Source: Lacrimispora indolis DSM 755 (GTDB lineage: Bacteria; Bacillota; Clostridia; Lachnospirales; Lachnospiraceae). Taken from it: a DNA stretch of 64,000 nt. Where the stretch lies: positions 1,426,001 to 1,490,000 of the forward strand of contig NZ_AZUI01000001.1 of the NCBI RefSeq assembly GCF_000526995.1, read 5' to 3'. The position numbers and the translations under genes are program-made. Of this stretch, positions 12,975 to 25,139 are shown in pieces. The notes below the pieces were generated by a model that was given only the letters and a program-made list of their open reading frames with translations, ran no database searches and was not told the origin of the DNA. Every line of letters begins with the position of its first letter. Position 1 is the stretch's first letter.

Positions 12975-13170
12975 TCAAAGTTCTTCTCTTATAACAGGCA
13001 GAACAGGAATGCTCATTACTTTAACGCAATGCAATAACCTCAGTTGTTTATTTACATTGACTTTATGCATCCTCGCGCCTTTTACTTCTCCCGCAATCTC
13101 TTCCACAATCAGGGAAACCATTCTGTACTGTCCGCTTTATGGTACCCAGAAATACAGCAAAACCAGATTC
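12975..13170 (-). pseudogene. Decayed thioredoxin gene fragment
   Basis: On the minus strand the reading runs LVLLYFWVP, stop, SGQYRMVSLIVEEIAG, then VKVMSIPVLPVI. This tracks thioredoxin (VLVDFWAPWCGPCRMVxPIVEEIA, then YGVMSIPTLLV). The active-site CxxC is lost, with one Cys replaced by a stop context and the other by Tyr. The N-terminal third is missing. No start codon or ribosome site is present. Confidence 0.7.
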
Positions 13171-13179
13171 TTTTATTAT

Positions 13180-13789
13180 GATTTAGATGCCATCTTAGGT
13201 CACTGTGGCCATACTTTAGAGATATTTAAATGTTTAAACTCAAAGGGGCACTTGTATGCTACTGATGGAGATTCCATCGAATTGCTGCGGACAAAGTAAT
13301 GTTTGAGCGCTTAGGTTATAGCCCGGAAATTTTAACGGTCATGCAAACAAACTTTTCCAATTACGGACGATCCTCATTCCTCAGAAGTCTATGGTGCCAT
13401 TATTCACGTAATCAAAAAAAGGTACTGGCATTACAACAACAAGCCAGCTCCAGTAAATTATCAAAGACGCTTTGAAATTTATTTCGGAAAAGGATAGAAA
13501 TAATGAAGTAAAAAAATCCTGTCAAAGATATATTAAAGCGTTGCGAATTGATATCAATCATGAATTTGAAGTGTTATATGAATTTTTAGAAAAAATTCAT
13601 TCTGCCATGGCTGAGGACGGGCGTGTTGCTATCATTACTTTTTAACATGGTGAATATCGTCTCGTAAAAAAGTCCTTCTAAGGCTTCTATCGTGGAGGTA
13701 TCTATAAAGAAATAGCTCCTAAGGCTATTCAGCCATCAGCAGCTAAATGTGGTTTTAATAGCCGTGCTCGATGTGCAAAATCTCATTAG
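13180..13789 (+). pseudogene. Decayed rsmH (mraW)-like 16S rRNA m4C1402 methyltransferase
   Basis: Several frames together give RsmH landmarks in order: LDAILGHCGHTLEI (SAM-binding loop), KGHLYATD, LGYSPEILTVMQTNFSN, VKKSCQRYIKALRI, FEVLYEFLEKIHSAM, GRVAIITF and RLVKKSF, then a C-terminal SRARCAK. In-frame stops, frameshifts and loss of the middle reduce about 310-350 codons to about 610 bp. It begins a few bases from the thioredoxin remnant, on the opposite strand. Confidence 0.8.
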
Positions 13790-13812
13790 TCTATAAAAGC
13801 TTAATAGGAATA

Positions 13813-13865
13813 GGGTAAGTCATTATAGAAACATAACACTGACTTTGGTTAGGCTTACCCCTTTT
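13813..13865 (+). terminator. Weak terminator-like hairpin after the rsmH remnant
   Basis: GGGTAAG at 13813-13819 can pair with CTTACCC at 13854-13860, followed by CTTTTT. The loop is long (34 bases). Confidence 0.35.
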
Positions 13866-13978
13866 TAGGCTTGCGGTATCAGTGAAACATAGAAGCATCA
13901 TTTGGGGTAATTAATAATTTTCTGTTATTTCATCTCCAATATCTACTTTTATATTCGCTTATTTTAGGAGGGTAAAAA

Positions 13979-14083
13979 ATGTCGCTTCTCAGCCCAATCT
14001 TTGGTCCGAAACCACTTTCAAATTATAACACTTTCGGGTTAAAGTCTATTTTTACCACCTCAACTATTATTCGTCATCAATGA
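13979..14083 (+). CDS. Small hypothetical ORF with strong ribosome site
   Basis: A 34-residue frame (MSLLSPIFGPKPLSN..., ending IIRHQ) follows AGGAGGG with 6 bases between. It lies between the rsmH remnant and the promoter of collagen-like gene B. No family is recognised. It could be a real small protein or the start of a decayed gene whose ribosome site survives. Confidence 0.35.
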   Translation: MSLLSPIFGPKPLSNYNTFGLKSIFTTSTIIRHQ

Positions 14084-14120
14084 ATATTCCTCTTATTTTA
14101 TACTATTCTAAATCAGTATT

Positions 14121-17643
<3,523 letters not shown>

Positions 17644-17695
17644 CAATGAGCAAACAAAAAGAATCAATTCTATTTAGCTCGTAATAATTGAAACT

Positions 17696-17742
17696 AAAAA
17701 TCAGCACACTCTTCCCTTTTTAGAGGAGAGTGTGCTGATTTT
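17696..17742. terminator. Strong bidirectional terminator between gene B and cstA
   Basis: AAAATCAGCACACTCT pairs with AGAGTGTGCTGATTTT, flanked by A-run and T-run, between convergent genes. Confidence 0.85.
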
Positions 17743-17794
17743 AATGAAAACTTTAAGCAATGCCAACATTCTTTTTTCGCTCTTGCGGAAGCTC

Positions 17795-19507
17795 CTACTG
17801 AGCCAATGCATTTTTCCCTGTCTTAGCTACTTCCTCATCTTCTTTTCCAATCAGCTTTTTAATTCCTTCAAAAGCAACAATCACGCCGAGTATGAGCAGG
17901 AGTACTGCAAATACAAGCTGCAGCGCATTTCCAAATACAAACTGTCCGGAAAGTGCTGTGATCAGTTCCTTAATCTTTAATCCAAGCGCTGTGAAGGTCA
18001 CGCCCAACATAATGACCATTGGCCCCCAGAGCATAAAGCCCTGGCGGTTTGTTTTCTTTAAGTATACGGCGCAAGCTATCAATGCCAGTGCGGACAAGAG
18101 CTGATTGGCGGAACCAAACAGCGGCCAGATACTGGCATATCCTGCCTGGGACAGAGCATAGCAGAGCAGCAGAGTCAGGATGGTAGAAACATATTTATTC
18201 GTCAGAAATTTATTCAACGAACCTTTTTTCTCTGGTTCCATGGAATCATCAGTAAAAAATTCCTGAAATGCGATACGCCCCACACGGGCCACAGAGTCCA
18301 GACTGGTCAGTGCAAACGCGGATATGGACAGAGTTATGAGCGTATAACACACAGATTCCGGCAAACCCAGGCTGGTTAAAAACACAGCGATGGCCCTGGC
18401 AAAAAGCTGGGGTGGCGTGCCTGCCGGCAGCCCTTCCTTTGTTGCTATAAATCCGGCTGCAATCAGCGCAGTAATTGCCAACAGGCTTTCCAGCAGCATG
18501 GCACCGAAGGAAACAGGTAAAATATTTTTCTCATTTTTGATCTGCTTTGATGCAGTTCCCGAAGCTACCAGAGAATGGAACCCTGATACGGCTCCGCAGG
18601 CAATGGTAACAAACAGGGTCGGAAACAAATAGGATACGCTTCCATTGGTACCAACCAGTTTGAATCCGGTAAAGGATGGCAGATTCATAGAAGGATTGTA
18701 TACCAAAATCCCAAAAACAGCTCCGACAATCATGGCAATGAGCAAATAACTGTTCAGATAATCACGAGGCTGTAAAAGTGCCCATACCGGTGTAACACAA
18801 GCAACCAGCACATATAAGAATACAAAAATCAGCCAGGAACTCTGGGGGATATATACCGGAAAAGCAAGGCCAAGCCCAACGGCCAGCACAAGAAAAACTA
18901 TGGCAGTCAATGTGTTTACTATTTTTCCGAATTTTGTGTATTTCAGGAAATATCCAAGAGCCACGGCAAATACGATAAACAGCAGGGAAGTCGTGGCAAC
19001 GGCACCATTTGCCGGAATCGCCGCACCATCGGCAGAAAAACCGTTAAAGGTTCCCGCAACAATATCTGCAAAGGCAGCTACCACCAGGATGGAAAACAGC
19101 CAGGTAAATAATAGGAATAACTGTTTTCCCAATTTTCCTATATAAAGTTCAATAATGTATCCAATGGAACGCCCTTTGTTCTTTACAGACGCATACATAG
19201 AAGAAAAATCCTGTACTGCTCCAAAGAAAACACCGCCCAGCAGTATCCAGAGCATAACCGGCAGCCAGCCAAACATGGCAGCCTGAATCGGTCCGTTTAT
19301 GGGGCCTGCACCTGCAATTGATGCAAACTGATGTCCAAAAACAACATTGGTATCAGCAGGAACATAATCCACTCCATCCTCCATTTCAAAAGCAGGAGTC
19401 TTCGCTTTCGGATCGATCCCCCATGTCCTGGCAAGATATCTGCCATAGATTAAATAGGCGCCGCCTAATACCACAACGGCCAGCAGCATCATTGTTAAAC
19501 CATTCAT
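17795..19507 (-). CDS. cstA: CstA-family transporter (carbon starvation protein A)
   Basis: The 570-residue polytopic membrane protein has many hydrophobic segments and CstA hallmarks near the N-terminus. These include YGRYLARTWGIDP, DYVPADTNVVFGHQFASIAG and AGPINGPIQAA. It is the short form of the family; E. coli CstA is about 700 residues. Members take up peptides or pyruvate with protons. Here it is preceded by a complete T-box leader, so its expression should rise when a charged tRNA is scarce. That favours peptide or amino-acid uptake over pyruvate (inference). Confidence 0.9.
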   Translation of the reverse strand: MNGLTMMLLAVVVLGGAYLIYGRYLARTWGIDPKAKTPAFEMEDGVDYVPADTNVVFGHQFASIAGAGPINGPIQAAMFGWLPVMLWILLGGVFFGAVQDFSSMYASVKNKGRSIGYIIELYIGKLGKQLFLLFTWLFSILVVAAFADIVAGTFNGFSADGAAIPANGAVATTSLLFIVFAVALGYFLKYTKFGKIVNTLTAIVFLVLAVGLGLAFPVYIPQSSWLIFVFLYVLVACVTPVWALLQPRDYLNSYLLIAMIVGAVFGILVYNPSMNLPSFTGFKLVGTNGSVSYLFPTLFVTIACGAVSGFHSLVASGTASKQIKNEKNILPVSFGAMLLESLLAITALIAAGFIATKEGLPAGTPPQLFARAIAVFLTSLGLPESVCYTLITLSISAFALTSLDSVARVGRIAFQEFFTDDSMEPEKKGSLNKFLTNKYVSTILTLLLCYALSQAGYASIWPLFGSANQLLSALALIACAVYLKKTNRQGFMLWGPMVIMLGVTFTALGLKIKELITALSGQFVFGNALQLVFAVLLLILGVIVAFEGIKKLIGKEDEEVAKTGKNALAQ

Positions 19508-19567
19508 ACTCTCTCTCCTTTTCCATTTTAATAAGAACTTTCATTCCTAATAACAATCGATAAACCG

Positions 19568-19602
19568 AAAAAAACGTCCCTGCATCAAAAGATGCAGAGA
19601 CG
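19568..19602 (-). terminator. T-box-controlled intrinsic terminator
   Basis: CGTCTCTGCATC pairs with GATGCAGGGACG (one G-U pair), followed on the minus strand by seven T. It is mutually exclusive with the T-box antiterminator. Confidence 0.88.
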
Positions 19603-19812
19603 AATCAATCAATCCGCGTTACCACTCTGTTTGCCACGCAAACGCAGCCACTTCAATCCACTGCCTGTCGGGCAGCAGCTCTTTGTTAACGGAAAGATCC
19701 CCGTCCAAACCTAATCGCATTTCCTGTCGGGAAAGCTTTCAGCCCGGAACTCCTGGGCGAGATCATGCTCTTTCCTTTGCGCCCTTTCCACCAGCCGGGC
19801 CGCTCTCTGTAA
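19568..19812 (-). promoter_or_regulatory. T-box riboswitch leader of cstA
   Basis: The minus strand carries the T-box core AGAGTGGTAACGCGG (19613-19628), the 5' GAGAG element at about 19800-19808, and a GCTGGTGGAAAG segment. A GA-N-XYZ-GCC-NNN-GAGT pattern puts CTC at the specifier position (19759-19761), suggesting leucine tRNA. An intrinsic terminator overlaps the 3' end. The specifier assignment is tentative; UUC slightly downstream is an alternative. Confidence 0.88.
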
Positions 19813-19880
19813 AGGAATGTGGGGCGGAGTCATGATATGTCCCAATCATCATTTTTTCGATATAACTCTTGTTGAAGAGC

Positions 19881-19909
19881 AGTGTATCACTTTACTTTTG
19901 GAAAATCAA
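19881..19909 (-). promoter_or_regulatory. Promoter of the T-box/cstA transcript
   Basis: On the minus strand TTGATT and TACACT are 17 bases apart, about 70 bases before the first T-box element. Confidence 0.5.
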
Positions 19910-19984
19910 GAAATTTTAACGTTTTCTTTATACCTAATATCCATAGCTTCCATAACCCCAGGTTATATACAGGACCTTCCGGTT

Positions 19985-21502
19985 TTAAACGACAATAATA
20001 CCGCCGTTTTTCTCTATATTTACCACCGGATGCCTCTTAAAATAATCCAGGGACAGCTGTGGGACCTCTTTGTTAATACGCTTTAATATCCGGCATTCCT
20101 TGTATACCTCATATCCGCCAGTACCGCTGGCCCGGTAATCGCTCATGCAGAGACTTAAGGAACGGCCTGCAAGAGGCTCTCCCCTATACAGGATCCTTTT
20201 CACCCGGTTTCCCACAGATTCTTTTAAGTCCACTTCAAAGGTAATGCCGGAAAAATAGTCATAATTATAATGTTCCACCTTTGGCTTTAAGAATACATCT
20301 GAAATCTTTAACTCCCCATCTCTTAGAGTAAAGTATTCGGCGCACCGCTCCAAGGCCTTCTTAAGGGATCCCTCATTTACTTCCAGGACCACAAGGGTAT
20401 TGGAAAACGGATACACCCGCACCAGATCCCGCATGGTCACATGGTCCGGCAGGCTGATGGACGAATTTCCCAGGCCAACACAGGAGATATCAGCTCCCGA
20501 ATATTCCAGCTGGACCTGGTTAAAAAAATCTGCAATGGCTGACCCTTTAAGAGCCATCTCAAGCTTACCCTTTTCCGGAACCGGCTCTTTTAAGCGGCCG
20601 ATGTCCACATCCAGCCATTCCTGCACCGCCTCTTCCAAAGGCAGCAGGGATTCGTATGGCTCTTTTCCATGAACTCCCCCGGCAGGGCAGATGGAGGAAT
20701 CCACAGAAACTTTTCCATCCTCCACCCTGATATCCACACAGGCGTACTGCAGGGCATTAGGGGCAAGCTGCAGGGTATGAGTTCCATAAAGCTCTCTTCC
20801 TGGAACAGACATGTGCTGGTGGGCAGTCAAAAGGAGGTCATAATCCAGCTCCCTTAAAATGCGGCAGCCCACATTTTCCCCCGTAGTACTTAAAACCGTT
20901 CCGTTGTCAAGATCACACTCATAGCCGCCGTGATAAATGCATACGGTAACATCCGCCTGACTCTTTAATCGTAACAGTTCCTCCGAAGCCGCTTCAAACG
21001 CATCGGTGATCCGGATCTTTTCCAAGTGCTCCGGCTGTTCCCATACGTTTACATAATCCGTTACAACTCCTGTCACTCCCAAGCGGAGCCCGTTCTCCAG
21101 GGTAAAGATATGGCTCTTTACTATCCTGGCCTTACCTTCTAAATCCCTGGCATTGGCACAAAGGCAGACTCCCTGAAGGGCCTGAAAGTACTCCGCAAGG
21201 CGCTCATAGCCGAAATTAAAATCATGGTTGCCCGGAACAACGGCATCATAGCCTGCCGCGTTGTATACCCTTGCAATTGGGTCTGCTTCCGGAACAACCT
21301 CCATCTGAGAAGAAATGTAGGTTGCCAGGGGAGCCCCCTGGAGCGTATCCCCTCCGTCAAAAACAAGGGTATTTCCGTCCTTCTTAAAGTTGGAGATGCA
21401 GTTTAAAAGACCCATAGGCCGCTCTTCTCTGTCCCCGTAAGAAGTGGGAAATAAATATCCGTGAACATCTGAAGTGTAATAAATTCTTGCCTGTTTCTCC
21501 AA
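19985..21502 (-). CDS. 5'-nucleotidase / 2',3'-cyclic phosphodiesterase-family metallophosphatase, no signal peptide
   Basis: The 505-residue protein has the calcineurin-like metal site (YTSDVHGYLFP, FDGGDTLQG, VPGNHDFNFGYERL, ICIYHGGYECD and LTAHQHM). A UshA-type C-terminal domain carries the substrate-binding segments. Most UshA relatives are secreted, but this one begins MEKQARIYYTSDVHG with no leader and is probably cytoplasmic. It starts 4 bases after the last permease gene of a PhnCDE-type importer, so it probably hydrolyses the imported phosphate ester or nucleotide (inference). Confidence 0.87.
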   Translation of the reverse strand: MEKQARIYYTSDVHGYLFPTSYGDREERPMGLLNCISNFKKDGNTLVFDGGDTLQGAPLATYISSQMEVVPEADPIARVYNAAGYDAVVPGNHDFNFGYERLAEYFQALQGVCLCANARDLEGKARIVKSHIFTLENGLRLGVTGVVTDYVNVWEQPEHLEKIRITDAFEAASEELLRLKSQADVTVCIYHGGYECDLDNGTVLSTTGENVGCRILRELDYDLLLTAHQHMSVPGRELYGTHTLQLAPNALQYACVDIRVEDGKVSVDSSICPAGGVHGKEPYESLLPLEEAVQEWLDVDIGRLKEPVPEKGKLEMALKGSAIADFFNQVQLEYSGADISCVGLGNSSISLPDHVTMRDLVRVYPFSNTLVVLEVNEGSLKKALERCAEYFTLRDGELKISDVFLKPKVEHYNYDYFSGITFEVDLKESVGNRVKRILYRGEPLAGRSLSLCMSDYRASGTGGYEVYKECRILKRINKEVPQLSLDYFKRHPVVNIEKNGGIIVV

Positions 21503-21506
21503 CTGA

Positions 21507-22316
21507 TCACCCCCTGGCCAGCTTCACGCGGATTTTGGTAGATATGTACTCCACGATGAGAACCAGGATCACCAGACCCACCAGAATCGCTCCCGCCTCA
21601 TTCCACCGGTAGGAATTCATGGCAAAAATCAGGGGCGCGCCGATGCCTCCGGCTCCCACCAGCCCCAGAACCGTTGCATCCCTTAAATTAATGTCAAACC
21701 GGTAGATTACCGTTGATGCGAAATTTGGAATCAGCTGAGGCAGAATTCCATACCGTATCTTCTGAAATGTGTTGCAGCCGCAGGCATCCAGGGATTCCAA
21801 AATCCTGGTGTCTAAGTCTTCTATGGCTTCAATATACATCTTTGATACCATGCCGATGGAACAGACGGACATGGTTAAAAGTCCGGTGAATGCGCCGGGT
21901 CCGCTGACACGTATGAACATAAGGCCATATACAAAGGCCGGAATAGTCCTCACAGCCATGATCACCAGACGGCTGAGATAGGCAATGGGGGCCGGCATCA
22001 AATTGGAAGCAGATAAAAAGGACAAGGGAATGGCAAGAAATGCCCCCACAAGGGTCCCTAAAAATGCAATACAAATCGTTTCCAAAAGAAGGTAGGGAAC
22101 TCCCTGTACGGTTAGGTTAAACAGCAGCTTCCTGTCGGGATGAAATATCCCGTTTAAAATATTTCCGGCGATTTTAAGTCCCCCAAGACCACCGCCTGAA
22201 AAGTCTACGGCAGATCCGGACCATAAAATGAGAGCCAGTACGATGATGGACACGGTGATCCGGTAAACCGTGTTTCTTGGGCGCTCTTCATATGCTTTTT
22301 CAATCTGTTTATTCAT
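21507..22316 (-). CDS. phnE: Phosphonate-type ABC transporter permease (PhnE family, second copy)
   Basis: The 269-residue inner-membrane protein has about six helices. The permease loop (LDACGCNTFQKIRYGILPQLIPNF, shown here as ESLDACGCNTFQKI and ILPQLIPNF) is followed by LRDATVLGLVGAGGIG, typical of PhnE. It pairs with the upstream permease, 12 bases away, as a heterodimer. Expected ligand class: phosphonate, phosphite or phosphate ester. Confidence 0.9.
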   Translation of the reverse strand: MNKQIEKAYEERPRNTVYRITVSIIVLALILWSGSAVDFSGGGLGGLKIAGNILNGIFHPDRKLLFNLTVQGVPYLLLETICIAFLGTLVGAFLAIPLSFLSASNLMPAPIAYLSRLVIMAVRTIPAFVYGLMFIRVSGPGAFTGLLTMSVCSIGMVSKMYIEAIEDLDTRILESLDACGCNTFQKIRYGILPQLIPNFASTVIYRFDINLRDATVLGLVGAGGIGAPLIFAMNSYRWNEAGAILVGLVILVLIVEYISTKIRVKLARG

Positions 22317-22328
22317 CTGTCAGCCCTC

Positions 22329-23150
22329 CTACACCAGCTTCCGGCGGCAGTAACGGCTCACCGACTCGATCAAAAATACGGCAACAAACAGCATGATAAG
22401 AATCATGCCCACACTGGGGTATTCCCTCCAGCCTAATTTCTCATTGAGGATCAGCCCCAGGCCGCCTGCACCTACATAACCTAAAATGGCCGCATAGCGG
22501 ACATTTCCCTCAAAACAGAACAATCCATTGGAAATATAGGAAGGAAGCACCTGAGGAATGATGGCGCTTACAAAGGCCCGGACCTTGGTTGCTCCAATGG
22601 CTTCCATGGCTTCAAAGGCTCCCATATCGGCAGTCTCGATCTCTTCATATAAAATCTTCCCCATATAGGCAAAGGTAAAAACCCCAATGGCCGTGGTTCC
22701 TGCCAAAGTGCCCAGGCCGAACACATAGGTGGCAATAAGAGCAGTCACCAGGGTAGGAAGGGTTCTTACAACGCTTAAGAACAGCCTCATCACGCTGACC
22801 GCTGCAGGGCTTTTTATAATGTTGGTGGAAGCAGCCATTGCAAAGGGAATGACCAGCACCGCCCCTGTCACTGTCCCAAGAAGAGACATTTTAATGGTGT
22901 CAAACAGGGGCTTCCACACCTGGGAGCTGTAGGAAAAAGCGGGAGGAACCATCATTCCCAGAATAACAAAGAACTGATTACCCCTTTCTGCTAAGACCCT
23001 CATATCAAAACCGGTGATTTTTACGGACAGCACGGTTAAGAACACCAGGATCAATGCCGCCAGAGGAAGCCTGGAAAACGGCCGAAAGACGGTCTTTCCG
23101 TTGGACAATACCATTTTCCTGGGCGGAAATATCTTGTCATAGAAACTCAT
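22329..23150 (-). CDS. phnE: Phosphonate-type ABC transporter permease (PhnE family, first copy)
   Basis: The 273-residue membrane protein has the permease motif EAMEAIGATKVRAF...IIPQVLPSY and the PhnE hallmark VRYAAILGYVGAGGLG. Its ATG overlaps the phnC stop codon by 4 bases (ATGA), implying coupled translation. Confidence 0.9.
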   Translation of the reverse strand: MSFYDKIFPPRKMVLSNGKTVFRPFSRLPLAALILVFLTVLSVKITGFDMRVLAERGNQFFVILGMMVPPAFSYSSQVWKPLFDTIKMSLLGTVTGAVLVIPFAMAASTNIIKSPAAVSVMRLFLSVVRTLPTLVTALIATYVFGLGTLAGTTAIGVFTFAYMGKILYEEIETADMGAFEAMEAIGATKVRAFVSAIIPQVLPSYISNGLFCFEGNVRYAAILGYVGAGGLGLILNEKLGWREYPSVGMILIMLFVAVFLIESVSRYCRRKLV

Positions 23151-23902
23151 CCTGCCGCCTCCTCTTCTTTTCCTTCATATATTTCATTTAAAATATCCTG
23201 GGTAACTTCCGAAGCAGGGCCGTCGTACACGATCTGTCCCGCCCTTATGCCCACGACCCGGCTGGCATATTGGAGCGCTAAGTCCACATGGTGGATGTTT
23301 AGCAGGATGGTAATGTTCATTTCTTTGTTGATCCTTAAGAAATCACCCATGACTTGTTTTGCAGTGACCGGGTCAAGGGAAGCCACCGGCTCATCCGCCA
23401 GGATGATCTGGGGATTCTGGGCCAGGGTTCTTGCAAGAGCAACCCTCTGCTGCTGGCCTCCGGACAACTGATCCGCACGGACAAAGGCCTTGTCAAGGAT
23501 CCCCACCTTGTCAAGAGCCTCCAAAGCTCCCAGCTTATCCTCTTTTGGGTAAATGCCCAATAAAGCCTTTAGAAACGGCAGATCCGGCACCTTTGACATG
23601 AGAACATTGTTAATGACCAGGGTCCTGGTCACCAGGTTAAAGGACTGAAAGATCATGCCGATCCTGCGGCGGAAACGCCTTAACTCCTTTCCCTTTAACT
23701 GCATCACATCGGTCCCATTCACGGTTAAGGTTCCTCCTGTAATGTCATGCATGCGGTTGATGGTCCGGAGAAGTGTGGATTTTCCTGCACCGGAAAGGCC
23801 GATGATCGCCACAAATTCCCCCTGTTCAATTTTCAGGTTAATATCTTTTAAGGCATGAAAGCCATTGGGATACTTTTTGTCCACCTGATTAAATTCAATC
23901 AT
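23147..23902 (-). CDS. phnC: Phosphonate-type ABC transporter ATPase
   Basis: The 251-residue ATPase has Walker A GLSGAGKST (residues 35-43), the Q-loop in MIFQSFNLV, signature LSGGQQQRVAL and Walker B IILADEPVASLD. Substrate class follows from the adjacent PhnD and PhnE proteins. A GC-rich stem (23931-23967) without a U-run lies between phnD and phnC. It may protect the phnD end of the transcript. Confidence 0.92.
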   Translation of the reverse strand: MIEFNQVDKKYPNGFHALKDINLKIEQGEFVAIIGLSGAGKSTLLRTINRMHDITGGTLTVNGTDVMQLKGKELRRFRRRIGMIFQSFNLVTRTLVINNVLMSKVPDLPFLKALLGIYPKEDKLGALEALDKVGILDKAFVRADQLSGGQQQRVALARTLAQNPQIILADEPVASLDPVTAKQVMGDFLRINKEMNITILLNIHHVDLALQYASRVVGIRAGQIVYDGPASEVTQDILNEIYEGKEEEAAG

Positions 23903-23930
23903 ATTTTCCTCATTTCCCAGGATAGAGAGA

Positions 23931-23967
23931 GGAGGCGCCGCAAATGTTTTCCGTTTACGACGCCTCC
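23931..23967 (-). other. Intercistronic hairpin between phnD and phnC
   Basis: GGAGGCGCCG and CGACGCCTCC form a near-perfect stem. No T-run follows on the minus strand, so it looks like an mRNA-processing or stability element rather than a full terminator. Confidence 0.4.
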
Positions 23968-23985
23968 GCAGCCTGTGTGTATTAT

Positions 23986-25092
23986 TTATTTTGCATTTAA
24001 TTCCTTGATCATCTTCTGTGCCGCACGTTCATTATCGTAATCAGAACTCTGTGCCGGCTTATATCCCTTATGGCTGTAGATGGCAATGACTTCCTTGCCC
24101 TCATCCGTATTGCCGATGTTGATAAATGCGTTCTGAACTGCCTTTTTAAAATCATCATCCATGATTTTGGAAGTCTTGCTCACGCTGACCGTATCATTGA
24201 AAATGGGAGGAGTCACACCGATGACACCTGTTTCTTCCCAGATGGAGCCGGCTCTGCCATATTCGGATTTCCATTTCTCCTCATAGTCCCTGCGGGCATC
24301 TGCATAGGTACAGAGAACATCCACCTGACCGGAAGCAAGTCTTGCAAATGCGCTTCCATAGGAATCAGACTGTACTGCATGGGAAAGGTTTAACATGTTT
24401 TTCTGGAAATTATCCTGAAGCCATAAGGATGGGTAAATGTATCCTGCCGGTGAGGAGGATGACATAACGCTCCAGTTTGCTCCGTCTAAATCCTCAAAGG
24501 TCAATGCTTCGCCCTTGTTTACCTTGTCTGTCAATGCTTTCCCCTTTTCAGAAGGACCTGCAATGATAAGAGCCCGGTAGGAAGTTGCCTGGTCCGTAGT
24601 GCCTTCCGTGGCCTTTCCGTCATTCCAGTCCTTTGCAGAATCGGAGTTTTTGCTCAGTGCATCTCTGGTGGCCGTAAGAATTACTTCTGCCCCATCATCA
24701 TAAAGGACATAAGTACCTCCGGGAATCAGGCCGATATCCGCAGTGCCTGCAGAAAGGGCTTCTCCAACCGCTTCGTAGCTGGTTCCTACCGTGATCACTA
24801 CTTCACCGATATCATAACCTTCTTTTCCCAGCTCTGACTTCAGCATGTCTTTTAAAGGCTCTGTGGCGGTTACGATCTCTTCCGGTTCTCTGGAAGGAAC
24901 AAAATATACGTTCAGTTTGTCAATCTTCTTGTTCTCAGCTTTTGCCTCCGCCTTTGTGGTCTCTCCTGCCGCAGGCGATGCTGCCTCTGTCCCTGCTGCG
25001 GTTGTGGCTCCTGTTTGGCTGCCGCCAGAACATCCTCCGATCATTGCTGCACAAAGTGCTGCTGCCATTAATACAGAAACTGTTTTTTTCAT
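23986..25092 (-). CDS. phnD: Phosphonate/phosphite/phosphate-ester ABC transporter substrate-binding lipoprotein
   Basis: The 368-residue protein has a lipoprotein signal peptide ending in the lipobox IGGCSGG (Cys about 21) and a Thr/Ala/Glu-rich linker. The PhnD fold follows (LNVYFVPSREPEEI, DIGLIPGGTYVLY, SSSSPAGYIYPSLWL). The SSSPAGY segment corresponds to the phosphonate-group-binding loop. It lies downstream of a LacI-type gene by 47 bases. No C-P lyase or phosphonatase genes are present in the window. Confidence 0.9.
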   Translation of the reverse strand: MKKTVSVLMAAALCAAMIGGCSGGSQTGATTAAGTEAASPAAGETTKAEAKAENKKIDKLNVYFVPSREPEEIVTATEPLKDMLKSELGKEGYDIGEVVITVGTSYEAVGEALSAGTADIGLIPGGTYVLYDDGAEVILTATRDALSKNSDSAKDWNDGKATEGTTDQATSYRALIIAGPSEKGKALTDKVNKGEALTFEDLDGANWSVMSSSSPAGYIYPSLWLQDNFQKNMLNLSHAVQSDSYGSAFARLASGQVDVLCTYADARRDYEEKWKSEYGRAGSIWEETGVIGVTPPIFNDTVSVSKTSKIMDDDFKKAVQNAFINIGNTDEGKEVIAIYSHKGYKPAQSSDYDNERAAQKMIKELNAK

Positions 25093-25139
25093 ACTGCTCT
25101 CCTTTTCCGTGATTCATCGGTTCTTGGGATCATGGGTCA

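Noticed and set aside
13009-13299. 96-codon plus-strand ORF as an intact gene
   Set aside because: Only its last ~40 codons resemble RsmH. The first part is antisense to the thioredoxin remnant, and there is no ribosome site.
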